Shown here piece by piece: positions 1 to 10,520 of a DNA stretch of 64,000 nucleotides. A model generated the notes under the pieces. It was not told where the DNA came from. It searched no databases and worked only from the letters and a program-made list of their open reading frames with translations. This DNA comes from Arthrobotrys musiformis (Eukaryota > Ascomycota > Orbiliomycetes > Orbiliales > Orbiliaceae), in contig JAVHJL010000006.1 of the NCBI GenBank assembly GCA_036971715.1, positions 2,294,001 to 2,358,000 on the forward strand, in the 5' to 3' direction. Position numbers and translations under genes: made by a program. Position 1 is the stretch's first letter, and each line of letters begins with the position of its first letter.

Positions 1-4
1 TGTT

Positions 5-1036
5 ATGGTCAGTCGACGAAGGCGCCGAGCCAGCAAACCCTTATTCCAGAAACCATGGATCTTCAAAGATTACTTTTGTGCCATCCTCTTCGTTGTTTTG
101 TCCCTTGCCGCTATCGAATACAAGCTATGGTAAGTTTCTCATCTTTGATAATCCTTGCATCCCGAGCTTTCGCTAATATTAGCCAATAGGTCCGACACGA
201 TCATACCTCAATACTCGAGGGTGTCTTCTGACGAGTGGTTTGCAAAGCATCCTGTCGGCTCGTATAGGCCGGGAGGGACCTTTCGGGCGGTACTTCAGGT
301 ACTCGCCTTAGCTGGGCGTGTCCCCTTGTTCATCATTGAGCAGACACTCACAGTGCTTTTGTGGGTGCTCGCCTGGGTTCATTGGTTGGAAGTCAAAATT
401 ATGGATACAGTAGTCACTCCATCTTCAGGAATCGAACAATTTGCACACACAACCGTGATATCAACACTGACTCCTACACTCACACCAACGTCCACCATTA
501 CTACGACGGCAATTTCAGAGTTTACCCAACAAATCTTGGATGACGTGCAAGAGGCTCTACCGGCAGTATAGAAAAATGTCAAAGGGCTCTTAGCTGTCAG
601 ACAAGATTCAGCCTCAACTCCAAGGGAAGATTTAGCCATTGTACCACAACCTTCCTATGTCGCGAGACCACTCGACTGTTCGGATTGGACCCCCATCTCG
701 GAGAAGGCCAAGGCTTTCAAAGACATTGCCGTGAAAAATAACCGAATAATCAGATTCGGGGATCTAACGGCAGCTCTGGAAATAGCGTGCTATTCAAATA
801 ATCAGGATGCGGTCGTTATTTTCTGGAAAATGGTTATGCCTGCCCCTAGTAGCGACAAGGAATATCGCGACGGAGTTATGTGGATTTTGAGAACCTGCAC
901 CCATCGATTCTGGAGGGATGTACCGGCGAATAACGATATATATGGAGGGGATTGCTCGGATATACCCCATAAGACCTATATTTCTCTGGCTAGGACTATG
1001 ATGCTTGAGCATAAAGCCCTTTGCTGGAGGAAGTGA
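5..1036 (+). pseudogene. Membrane-anchored hypothetical protein, ORF broken by in-frame TAG
   Basis: I do not recognise the family. Exon 1 (5-129, possibly continuing left of the window) encodes a basic N-terminus, MVSRRRRRASK, and a membrane segment (AILFVVLSLAAI). A GTAAGT...AG intron (130-189) joins it in frame to exon 2 through a TGG codon split across the intron. Exon 2 contains a second hydrophobic stretch (VLALAGRVPLFII...LLWVLAW), a Thr/Pro-rich linker and then an amphipathic helix. That helix runs straight into a TAG at 569-571. Beyond the stop the same frame stays open for 154 codons to the TGA at 1034-1036 and still reads like protein (KNVKGLLAVRQ, a Cys/Trp-containing domain, many charged residues). 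This looks like one roughly 320-residue protein with a nonsense change, a sequencing error, or rarely a recoded stop. A splice that removes the TAG (GTGATA at 453 to TATAG at 571) keeps frame but has a weak donor. Confidence 0.5.
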
Positions 1037-1928
1037 AGGTTCTTAGTGTTGTACGATCACAACTTTCGATGGAAAGTTTTCCCTTTTTCTTTTTCTTTTA
1101 TTACTTGTTTTCTTCTTTTTTTGTTCCCTGCATCGAATCATATGCATTTGAGCCGGCGTTTTTTTCTTTTCGCGCCAGCTAATTTAGCTGCTCGGGCACC
1201 CACCCCGTCCGCTGTATAGTTTCTGTTTCTGTTTCTCTTCTTTATTTCTCACACTCGCTCTTCCTTCTGTCATCGGGTAAAACATGAACGGCGTCCTGGA
1301 TTACTTGCATGTTCTTTCATACTCATTTTTTCGTCACTGTACAAAATGCATCAAGTATTTGTGTTATAACGACGTTTAGCGTACCATTGCAAACTTTCTG
1401 CGGTTTTTGATCACTATTTTTACTCAGGCCTTTGAAAGAGGGTCTATTGCATTACAGTAGGGGGGTTTGAGGCAGCATAGTGCCATGATATCAATAATCT
1501 TGATCGCGGGGTTTTCTATCTATGACAAGAATATATACAACAGGTGCCTTAGCAGTATTCCGGTCTTATCTCGTATATGTAACAACATACCTAGGTATTC
1601 TAGTGGGATATCGCTAATCTTATGTTCATCTGCATTTTTTATATAAGTTTGTTTATATATAAGGTATCGGCGTGGAGCTACGTAGATATGCACCTATCTG
1701 ATACACTCGATATTGAACGATATTTAATCCATGACACTCTTCTACCCCCAGTGCAGTGGTCATTCTTCTATAATGTAATATTCAGATATCCACCCTCGAA
1801 GTAAAAATTTCCCCCCAGACTCGCCTGCGTCTTCATTACCCCCATCATCACGCAACCTAGTCGACCCCCCCACCAGAAACCTCACCAACCAAACCAAATA
1901 ACAGACCAACCCCCCATCCATCCTCCCC
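1037..1928. other. Intergenic, T-rich 3' region and promoter
   Basis: No coding region is supported. A T-rich tract with TTTTCTTTTT runs (about 1076-1130) follows the first gene and could hold its 3' end signals. The last 130 bases before the next start codon (from about 1800) are C-rich (many CCCC runs), as expected for a fungal leader. Confidence 0.6.
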
Positions 1929-2747
1929 ATGGATTCGGATCCAACGCTCAAACTGCTCGTCGAAGAATTCAACTACCTCCCCCGGCCCAAAAAGATAAAA
2001 CTCCAAGATGTCAACACGAAAACACTGGTGAAGACATACGATAACATCTGGCACTTCGGCATCCGTATGATAGAATCCATCCCCCCCCTCCCACCACAGC
2101 GAATCCTCTACCTCTACCTCTCGGGATCGGGAACGCTGGAGATTATATCCGCAATCGAGTACCCCGGTTACGACTCCGATGTTCCGGAGGGGATGGTGGA
2201 TGCGAATGTTAGAGCTAGGGTTATCATCCCCCACCTTATCGGTGCGTTTACGGGCCACTTCGGTCGTACGGGATTGGAGCTGTGGAAACGTCTGCGGCCG
2301 TGGAGTTTGATGGTAACGAGGGATTTTGAACTCGCTAGGGCTGTTGGGGAGGGGTTGATGCATTCTGGTGCTGATTATAAGTGTGGGGATTTATGTATGG
2401 TTAGGACTGCGATTGGGGAATCTACTTGGTCGGAGGAGAGGTGCTGGAGGGCGTATCGTGATGGGATTTATCGGATATTTGGGATTGTTACCGGTCCTGA
2501 TCCCGGGGAGTATATGAGTCTCGACGGTGGAGGTGAATCACTAAGTGCTGATTGGGGGCTGGAGGTGGCTCCGATAACGGAAGAAGAAGAAGAAGAGGGA
2601 CGGCAAGAGGCGTTACTGCCGGCTTTCATCTACGAAATAGAGAAACCCCCGTCGGAGGAAGAGCTAGAGGAAGAAGATATATCGATCCTCTTTCCTGCGC
2701 TCAGCTCGTTCAGGGGCATAGGTACTCGGAAAAGGCGAAAAACCTAA
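1929..2747 (+). CDS. Hypothetical protein, 272 residues, acidic tail and basic C-terminus
   Basis: This is a single-exon ORF starting MDSDPTLKLLVEEFNYLPRP in a good context (CCCC ATG G). The first roughly 200 residues are well mixed and look folded, with Trp, Cys and Gly spread along them (for example GRTGLELWKRLRPW around 115-128 and a short Cys cluster CGDLC near 157). After residue 215 it turns into a Glu-rich linker (EEEEEEG, then EEELEEEDIS) and ends RGIGTRKRRKT, which could act as a nuclear import signal. No signal peptide or membrane segment is visible. I do not recognise the family. Coding composition and ORF length support a real gene. The antisense ORF at 1857-2363 is a shadow. Confidence 0.7.
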   Translation: MDSDPTLKLLVEEFNYLPRPKKIKLQDVNTKTLVKTYDNIWHFGIRMIESIPPLPPQRILYLYLSGSGTLEIISAIEYPGYDSDVPEGMVDANVRARVIIPHLIGAFTGHFGRTGLELWKRLRPWSLMVTRDFELARAVGEGLMHSGADYKCGDLCMVRTAIGESTWSEERCWRAYRDGIYRIFGIVTGPDPGEYMSLDGGGESLSADWGLEVAPITEEEEEEGRQEALLPAFIYEIEKPPSEEELEEEDISILFPALSSFRGIGTRKRRKT

Positions 2748-3308
2748 TGCGGGCGTTCTAGATGAATAAAACATTGTCAGCCCCAGCAGGAAGAGCTAGT
2801 CTGTGTTTTTGTGTTCTGTAAAGCCAGTGTGGCTGGGAACTTATGCATATGGAGTTGGGAAGCCTGTTGTTCCTCTAGTTAGTGATGCTAGTTCTTTTGC
2901 AAAGGGAATTGAAATACGGTATTTGGTCTAATACGCATGTTTAAAAGTAGGAGAAATAATCGTTCGAAGTATCTACCAAGTTCTACATGATATTGATATA
3001 CCTTGTCTCGTAAACCAGGATATACCGCCCCCTTTGTGACGTCTGGGGACGAGACCAGATATACCCCCCTACCAGATGGTCGACATTTGAAATCGACGCT
3101 CTTTGGGAGTCACAGGCACTCGTTTACCAAATTGTAGGTATCGTAGGCAAGCACCTACATGCCAAAGTGGTATCCAAAAATGATAGACAAGAATGACGGA
3201 CGGGCAATCGTGATAGCAGAAGATTAGCACGCTCAATTCTCCCGTAAACGACGTGACGGGCGGACAAAAACATTGATACAAAAAATGTCTCCCGGGCAAA
3301 AATCTGCC
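2748..3308. other. Intergenic with a small repeat unit
   Basis: No gene is visible. The only structured part is the 8-bp direct repeats and 31-bp unit at 3019-3065, listed separately. A third GATATACC lies at 2995-3002, and the intervening 16 bases (3003-3018) look like an inverted, degraded copy of the unit's end. Confidence 0.6.
3019..3065 (-). mobile_element. 31-bp dispersed unit with 8-bp target duplication (copy A)
   Basis: Read on the minus strand, the unit at 3027-3057 begins TGGTCTCGTCCCCAGACG and ends AAAGGGGGC. It is flanked by identical GATATACC copies at 3019-3026 and 3058-3065. A near-identical unit of the same length sits at 59791-59821 with a different 8-bp flanking duplication. 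A perfect flank duplication that differs by locus is the usual mark of insertion, and 8 bp is the hAT-like size. No open frame fits in 31 bp, so any mobility would depend on a protein encoded elsewhere or on repair. Confidence 0.55.
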
Positions 3309-3858
3309 TATAAAAGGAGCCCCTCCCTTCCTCCCTTCCTTCCTTCTTTCCTTTCTTCCTTCCCAATCCTCCAATCTCAGCTTCTCGAACATTCCCCCCC
3401 TCTCCACCTCAATTGCGTGCAGTAAAAACACGCTCGGGGATGGGTTTCCATAACCCTCCCCCACGAACTGCCAGGAACACAAGGTCTGGCCATGGGTGTT
3501 TTTGAACGTATGGTCTGTGTGTTATAATATATCGGACCATCAATTCGACATGTGGGGCCGTTGTCCCTTGTTTTTACAAGCCACCATGCAAAGTAAGTTC
3601 CACTCCTAATATATAACATAACATCAGTACTATGTGTTAACAAATTGACTATAGAGGTCCGGATGATTCGAAGGCTCTAGCCTATCTGAGGGTCTTATAC
3701 CTGTCCCAAGAGACCACGTGGGGGTTTGGGTCTTATCCTTCACGAAGACCTGGTGAGTTATTCGTACCCTCCACCCCCTCATACTACTTTGGTCTATTGT
3801 TGCATTGTGGAAGTTATGTGTTGACAATATACGTGCTTTGGTTTTTATAGGATTATGA
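3309..3858 (+). other. Possible small spliced transcript or micro-protein gene
   Basis: A TATA box (TATAAAAGG, 3309-3317) is followed by a long pyrimidine tract, the usual core promoter of highly expressed fungal genes. Downstream lie two introns with good signals: GTAAGT at 3593 to AG at 3656, and GTGAGT at 3753 to TTTTTATAG at 3850. Joining them from the ATG at 3550 or at 3586 (context GCCACCATG) gives a reading frame of only 35-47 residues (with PDDSKALAYLRVLYLSQETT in the middle exon) that stops at 3856-3858. The peptide has no recognisable domain. It may be a small protein, a non-coding RNA, or chance. The first acceptor is ambiguous (3654 or 3656). Confidence 0.25.
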
Positions 3859-4279
3859 TGGAGAATACTATATTCTTACGTTTAATATTTTTTTGAGAGC
3901 CTTTTCGGGGCAAGGAGTAGAGGGATGGTGGAGATGGTAGGAGAGAGGGACACAGACGGGGACGGAGGGGCAAGACTGTCGTGGTCTCCCCGATGACCGA
4001 TGAGAAGGGGGTGTTCGTGGAGAACAAAATTTGGGGCAAAGAGTAAACGTGGTGGGGGTTTTACTTAGGATAATAGTTTATTACTCTTCAAAACCAAAAT
4101 CACCAAATTCAAATCGTGCAAAGCACGCTTAAAAACTACTTTTCCCTTCATCTTCTGCTTCAATCCCCAGCCGGTATTATATACAAAAAAAAGCGTGCAT
4201 CATTAAACTGCCTCTGCGGGTATCAATCTTTAAACCAATATTTACATCATGCCTACTCCATCATGGGTATTAAAAAACT
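3859..4279. other. Intergenic, 3' flank of the peptidase gene
   Basis: No gene is seen. The stretch 3900-3990 is G-rich on the plus strand. AT-rich sequence with poly-A-like runs (about 4185-4200) lies just past the peptidase stop codon. Confidence 0.5.
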
Positions 4280-6753
4280 TCAAACGTCAACTGTAGTCTT
4301 CTTCTCGACGGGCAGGGTGTTGAGAATTGGTACGGTATCCCCAACTGGCACGCCCTTCTTGCTCCATTGATGCCTCAACTCCTGTTGTCCGACAACCCTC
4401 TTCTTCTCCTCGAATAGCTTGCCGGTGAGGTACTTGTACAACCACTGGTAAGCTCCATTGTACGAGATACCGTGGTCGCTATCGGTGAATGCGAACATGT
4501 CCATTCGGTCTGGTCCGACGCCCTGGCCGACTAGGAGATCAACCAAAGCGGCAGCGTTTTGGTAGTGCACGTTGTCGTCGCCGGTGCCGTGAAGGATTGA
4601 GAATTTACCCTTGATGTTCTTGAAGCCGGCGGTTTTACGCACGGCGGTTTCGTTATAACCAGCTGGGTTTTGTTCGTATGCTATGAATTCCCATTAGTAA
4701 ACCTATTCTCTATCCAAATACCAGCAAAGGAATGAATGGTAAACTTACTCTTCATGTACCTCTCCGTGTACATCGAATCATAGAACCTAAAGTCCGACAC
4801 GGGAGCAATGATGAAAGCATAATTAAACAACCCGCTATCGGCTTCCAGAACCTTCGAGGAGAGGTATCCACCGTAACTCCACCCCCAGATACCGATCTTA
4901 TCCTTATCAACGAACGAGTGCATCTTGATCAATTCCCGGGCAGCAAAGATCTGATCTTGGGTTTCGTAGCGTCCCAGGTGCGATGCAACCGCGGAACGGA
5001 ACTTGCGGCCTTTGTATCCGGTTCCTCGGCCGTCGACGGTCCAGGTTATGAATTCTAGCTCTGGGTCGGAGGCAATGTATGCGTTCCAGTTGAGGGACGA
5101 GAAAGCCTGCGAGACCTGCTGGGCGCCTGGGCCACCGTATGGGATGAAGAGGACGGGGTACTTCTTCGAAGGGTCAAAGTTTGCAGGGAGGCGTTGCATA
5201 ACATTGATTGTGAACCCTTCTGGGTGCTTGAGCTCAAGGTAGGTTATCTTGGGAAGCTTGTACTCCTTGAGTTTGTTGTAGAGGGCCAAGTTATCAGTGA
5301 CGGTGCGGAGCGGCTTGCTAGAGTTTGTCGAGTAGAGTTCCTGGTAGGGAACGTCGGGGCCGCGGTAGGTGAGGAGGTAGAAGCCGGCACCGGAAGAGAA
5401 AGAGGCAGTATAAGCTGCTGGGACGGAGTCATCCACGAGTGCCTTCACCTCGTCTGTCTTGTAGGAAACGCTGTAGATATGGCGAGAAGTGCTGTGCTGC
5501 TTCGTGGATTGGAAGTAGATGATCTGCCTCTCGGTGTCGACCTTGAGGATAGAAGTTACTTCCCATCTACCCCGGGTAAGAGTGATAGCGTTTCCGCCAT
5601 CGACAGGGTAGAGGTAGATATGGTTCCAGCCAGAGTGGTCAGACAAGTCGACATAGTACTCTTTAATCTTTGTGCTTCGGGTGTTGCGTCGTCTGTCAAC
5701 GGTTCCGATATATGTGATAGCAATGTTATTATCGAGCCATCCGTCGGAACCATCTCGTTGACGGACAACCTTTGTCTTCCCGGTGTCAACATTAACTAGA
5801 ACCAACTTCTCCCTATCCTGAACCCGGTTGAAAGCTCTGACGATAACTTTAGAGTGGGCGTCAGTCAACCAAGCGACTTCACCAATGACAGTATCGTCTT
5901 TCGCAAAGGCATCAATTGGGACCTCGGTTTGCTGGAGAGAGCTAACCTCCAACAAGTGGAAGGTGACAGTTGGGTTTGTAGTTCCAACCTTTGGATATCG
6001 AAGTTCGAGTTCTCGTGGGTAGGAGGGTGCAACCTTTTGGCTGTTCATGTAGTATGGAACTCGGAAGGTCTCGACACCAGTCTCATCGAAGCGGAGATAG
6101 GCGACGTATTGGCCGTCGGGGGACCACCAAAGCGTCTTACGTTCACCGAAAATTTCCTCTTCGTACACCCAGTCGGGGACACCATTGAATGTATCCGGAC
6201 CACCATCCTTTGTGATCTGTGTAACCTCGCCATTGATGTTCAAGAAAATGTTATTTCCCCGAACGAAAGCAATAGCATCACCCGTGGGTGCGAATTCAGC
6301 GTATTGGATGTCTCTAGCTTGGTCCGCAGCAATTGGTGTAGTCTGCCCAGTGGCGACATCGAGGATAAGGTAATCGGCAAAGTAAGAGTGTCTGTACTGC
6401 TTCAAGTAGTTGACCGCGAATAGGACTTTCTTCAAGTCCGGACGGATCCAATACTCCGCATACCCCCTAGGAATGCGGCTTGCAGGAACAAAGACTTCGC
6501 TTTTGCCGGTAACAAAGTTCTCGAAGACGATGTCCCCGTTATCAGAGAGACGGAGTCCCGTCCCGTCTTCGCCGCCAGCAAACCAATTGACGGAGGTGGA
6601 CCTAGCGCCGAAGGATGGCCGTAGAACAGTCTCATTGTAGGTCAGGATTTTGGAGCCACCGCCTTGGGGTTGGGAAGGCTTGCGAGGTGGCTCAATTGCC
6701 TGGGCAAATGCTCCGAAGAGCGACAGAGCGAGGGCGATAGAAGAGACCTTCAT
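4280..6753 (-). CDS. Dipeptidyl peptidase IV-type secreted serine peptidase (S9B)
   Basis: Two exons, 6753-4749 and 4680-4280, are joined across a GTAAGT...TAG intron (4681-4748), giving 801 residues. This is typical for fungal DPP IV, which removes X-Pro or X-Ala dipeptides from peptide N-termini. A signal peptide (MKVSSIALALSLFGAFAQA) predicts export, and no membrane anchor is seen. Residues up to about 500 are the beta-propeller region. It includes DWVYEEEIFGERKTLWWSPDG, whose EE pair in DPP IV binds the substrate amino terminus. The alpha/beta hydrolase domain follows, with nucleophile motif GWSYGGY (Ser about 626) and YDSMYTERYM. The second exon supplies the acid residue in GTGDDNVHYQN and the His in TDSDHGIS, so the catalytic triad is complete only after splicing. 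Several N-glycosylation sites (YNET, TNSS) fit secretion. In saprotrophic and nematode-feeding fungi such enzymes serve peptide digestion. Confidence 0.95.
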
Positions 6754-7422
6754 CTTGTGTAGTTGGTGAGGAAACTACCAAAAATCGAACCCAGACGAGT
6801 TAACGGCTGGGGGAAGCTGGGGTACCAGAATAATTTTCAAGCAAAAAATGCGACGAAGATCCGACCATCTTATAAGGTCCAGATGCACCGATTCACATTC
6901 CTGATGATACCACAGCTGCTGCACGGGAAATAGCAAGATGGAGCATTGTCAATCGATGCACCCTGCGCGAACGGAAGGCAACATTAAACATTCGCATTTC
7001 CAAGAAGACCCGAGCAAAGCACGACATAGACCAGATTCCCTGTTTGGGGTCGCTGCAAGGAACATCGATGCTAGCTGGCCGGAACAGAGCTTACACGGAC
7101 GGGCAGTTCATGTCGACCTGGTAAATGTGTTGTTTTCCCGCAGTGCGACCTACTCGATTAAGCAGGAGATGATCTGGAGATCTCCCAGTATGGGTAGAAG
7201 GTAGCAGCCTTGGCGGCCTGGGCGTTTATACGGTATCGAAGCTTGAGAAGTGTGTAATGTATCACCGATAAGACAGCGCTAGGGTTCAGAGGGTCAGATG
7301 GGGCGTCACCAATGGATTAGGAAATGGCTAAGACCGCTTGTCCCTGGCATCGATAGGCATCGAAACGAAAATGTAATGGTTCAATGCGGAATACTCAGTA
7401 GTATAATCATCACGTATTCAGC
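6754..7422. other. Intergenic: peptidase promoter and palC 3' flank
   Basis: The minus-strand peptidase is transcribed away from this stretch, and palC ends at 7423. A TATA-like CTTATAAGA on the minus strand lies near 6868-6876, about 115 bases upstream of the peptidase start. The plus-strand ORF at 6938-7204 has no recognisable content and is not called. Confidence 0.5.
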
Positions 7423-8924
7423 TCAGTAGTATCCAGTACTCTGTGATCTCGGAAATCCTCCCGGCGGCATACTACTCTCAGGGGGTGCCACAATATCATC
7501 GTCACTATCGTCCGCTCCAACCCAGTCTGTTTCTGCACCGTTCGGAGCTTGAGCTTGCAGCTGTGATAGTTCTGAGGACGATAACTTTGGTGGTGTCCAT
7601 GTCTGGTTCTCTGGAAACATCGGTCTTCCACTCGGTAATGTTGCAACCAGCGAAGATGTGGATGGTACTGTTTGAAAGTTCACCTGTTCAGAATATTAGA
7701 ATAAACTCCATACTTCGAGTACCAATGTTGCATCGGTCACACCAAGGGAAATTTGCATACCGAGTCATTAACCCTTCTCCACCGCTTTTCTAGCTCAATC
7801 AGAACCATTGCTTCTTCCATCCTTCCAGCATCTGGACCAAGAAGAGCCTCCATTGGTACCTTTTCCATTTTCCTTTCTTCCCTAGCTTTCTTCAGCATAT
7901 CCAGGCCCCTCCCTAGCTTGCCCTTATCCCCATCCCCACCTACAACCAAGCCTAGTACCTCCTTCCCTGCCAAAATCCAACCGATGGCCTCTCCCAATTT
8001 CCCTTGTGCTTCAGCATCAACCCCTAGGAACCTACAGGCCTTAGCTTTAGCCGTTTTGGCCAGATCGTCACAGTACCCCTTCAACTCCGCGCCTGAGCCT
8101 GGGGTAGCCGCTACCCCAGCGGCCGCTTTCCCCGCCATATCCGCGGAGTACATGCACAGCCTCGCCAATAAGAGCGCCCTAACCCTCGTGGGAACCGTAG
8201 GAGCTTTATACATCCACTCCCTCGAGTTCTTATCATGCTGCAATGCAACAATTGATGGGTAAGGATCATCCTTCAGCACTGCTAGTAACGTCGCCGAAGC
8301 TAGGCAGAGCGACCATAAAGCATTGTATATCGAGGTCGTAACGTCAGCCGGCATTGGCTGCGAACCACCCCGTTCTCTCGCCGTAGACCTGTTCTGTAGA
8401 TAAAGAAATATAGAACCCGCTGTGAGAATCTGGTCTTTCGCCTGGTTTATGAGGTGGACGGAGGTATTTGTGGCATTGTTATCCGTCGGTGGGGGTGCTT
8501 GTATTGCACTTGCGAGGATAGCCCGCGCACGGAGGGTGTGAACGTATGCTAGACTTGCTGTTGCAAAGCATATTTCGTAGTCTAGGCCTTTACGGCGGAT
8601 ACGAGGTAGTTCTGTCGGAACCGTCCGACGAGATAAAACAGCCCGCCATTCTGTTTCGAATTCATTGAGGGGTGTGATATCCTGCGAGGTTATGTAAGCG
8701 TCTAGAGTGTAGAGGTAAGGCAGGTATTCGGAGATCGATGATAGCAAGGATGGAAGGTTGTTGTATTGTTCCGTGGGACTGAGGCGTTTATGACGTTTTA
8801 GAGAGTCGCGGAGGAGAGCACGACGGGTGGTGGTAGCTGAGGGGAGAGATGGAGCGGAGGAACTGGCGAAGGATGTGGTGAAGTTGACCTGTGACGTCGT
8901 AGGCAGGGTGAACGCGAAGGTCAT
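7423..8924 (-). CDS. palC: pH-response regulator PalC (BRO1-like domain)
   Basis: Two exons, 8924-7761 and 7683-7423, have a phase-0 intron (7684-7760), giving 474 residues. The start MTFAFTLPTTSQ matches the conserved PalC N-terminus. The frame is open upstream to 9221, but that part does not resemble the family and is taken as leader. The body has the PalC/BRO1 pattern: RDSLKRHKRL early, EFETEWRAVLSRR, then LDYEICFATASLAYVHTLRAR. The segment EKRWRRVNDS joins VNFQTVPST across the splice as in the family, followed by ...LPSGRPMFP and a Pro/Ser-rich acidic tail. In Aspergillus, PalC links ESCRT-III (Snf7/Vps32) with PalA and calpain PalB at the plasma membrane to activate PacC at alkaline pH. 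A PacC-type core GCCAAG occurs upstream at 9106-9111, which could be chance. Confidence 0.9.
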
Positions 8925-9424
8925 CTTGGAGTACGCGAAAGAAGCACACGAGGCCGCAAATTTCGAGTTTCTAATGCCTAAAACGCCCCAAAAAGCTTTC
9001 TTCCAGATGTTGAAGCTCGGGAACCAGATTGGAGATCCGGAAGGAGGGCTGAGAGCTGTGTCTGTAATGTGGTTTCGTCGGTAATGTGAGAAAGCCTGTT
9101 TCGAAGCCAAGCTGTTGGCAGCATTCCAAGCTTCAAACAACGCAGCTGGTGCGCGAAGGCCTCGAGTCAGGCACTGCACGATGGGAAGCATGATGTCCTT
9201 GCTGGCCCCCGCAACACGCAAATATTAAATTCACACAATCTACACTAATTTACTTTTATTTTAGATTCGGCGGTGCGGGTTTATAGGGTAGGATTCTCTA
9301 AGAATAAAACATCGAGCTAACAAGAAGAAGAATCTTTCGTCATGAGGTATATCAGAATATTCGCTTGTATATACAATGCCTACCCAGCGTTAACTACTAC
9401 AGCCCTCCCATTGTAACGCACAGT
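8925..9424. other. palC leader/promoter and SNO1 3' flank
   Basis: The minus-strand frame of palC stays open up to 9221, but this extension lacks conservation features. Sequence from 9222 to 9424 is AT-rich and carries nothing I can name. Confidence 0.5.
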
Positions 9425-10520
9425 CTAAGACTCTGCCTCTAGCCTCCTCTTCATCTCCACCTTCTCCACAACCTTCTCCAACCACCACTTGTGAATCCTG
9501 ATATCGCTACCCAATTCCGGGTGGAAGCTCGTTCCAAAGCAGTTGCCCTGTTCGACGGCCACAATCCTTCCCTCCGATGGGTTAGTAAGGCCAAGCTTCG
9601 CATCCTCCTCTGTTGTCGTAAGCTTTGATGGCGCAAGACGTCCAAGAATCTTAACCTCGTCTGGTGATGTGAAGGATGCTGCAACATCGTCGATTGGCTT
9701 CTTCGAAGGTGCGGTTATAGTGTCTGCCGTGTTGTTCTCAATGGAGCTAGCAGGGGTAGTCGGAGGGAGGATATGCTCGACGATAGGAGCCCGGATAAAG
9801 TAACCGTAGAAAGGTGTAGAGTCACCGAGGAAGGGGAGGGAGAGAGGTGTACTGAAGGACTCTGTCTGTTGTTATATTCAAGACATGTATCAGCGTCCGT
9901 ATTTTTCTTATAAAGGTCGTTCGGAGTTCGAGGGCACATACCTGACTGCCGAAATGGTTTCTCTTAACACGAACATCCAGGCCGCCAATAAGTTCTTGTC
10001 CACCCTTCTTAGTCCTATTTGCCTCCTCGGCGAGAAGAATCATGCCAGCGCAGGTTCCCCAAACGGGCTTTCTGTAGACTCTGTATTGAAACCTGATGTT
10101 AGAGATTGACTAAACGCCCGAGGTCGGCGGGGTGGCTTACTTGACAAATTCCCTTAGAGGCTCTAGAAGCCCTGACCTCTCTGCTACAAGACTCATAGTG
10201 GTACTCTCTCCTCCTAAATTCATAGGCCACCATTAGTTTACTGCAAGCAACATATTATTGGGTGTTTTGTCGATGTACTAACCAGGGACGACCAAAGCAT
10301 CACAAGATGATAAAGCCTCCTTCGTTCTGATTTCCAGAAATTTGAATACGATATTAGACGGTAAGGCTTGGGAAGCCTTCTTTAGCAGCTGGAGGTGCTC
10401 GCTGAAAGCACCTTGGAGAGCTAGAACGAAGTTAATCAGCATATACATCATCAAGAAAAGGACTGTCTCGCCCGCCATACCAAGCACCCCGACAGTGATG
10501 GGAATATCAGCATTAACCAT
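9425..10520 (-). CDS. SNO1: Pyridoxal 5'-phosphate synthase glutaminase subunit (SNO/PdxT)
   Basis: Five exons: 10520-10481, 10420-10283, 10213-10141, 10080-9942 and 9865-9425. All have consensus splice sites and consistent phase, giving 276 residues. The protein is the class I glutaminase that supplies ammonia to the Snz/Pdx1 PLP synthase. Recognisable blocks in order are ITVGVLALQGAFSEH (made by splicing within VLAL), CDALVVPGGESTTMSL, the nucleophile WGTCAGM (Cys about 94), LIGGLDVRVKRNHFG, ESF, FIRAPIVEHI, and FGTSFHPEL with catalytic His about 245 and Glu about 247. A roughly 45-residue Thr/Ser/Asp-rich insertion lies before the last block, a common fungal feature. The partner SNZ gene is not in the window, although the pair are often adjacent and divergent in yeasts. 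Confidence 0.93.

Noticed and set aside
5194..6423. Plus-strand ORFs of about 190-200 codons opposite the peptidase gene
   Set aside because: They are antisense shadows of a well-supported coding exon.
8925..9221. N-terminal extension of PalC by 99 codons
   Set aside because: The family start MTFAFTLPTTS lies at 8924 and the upstream stretch has no family resemblance.
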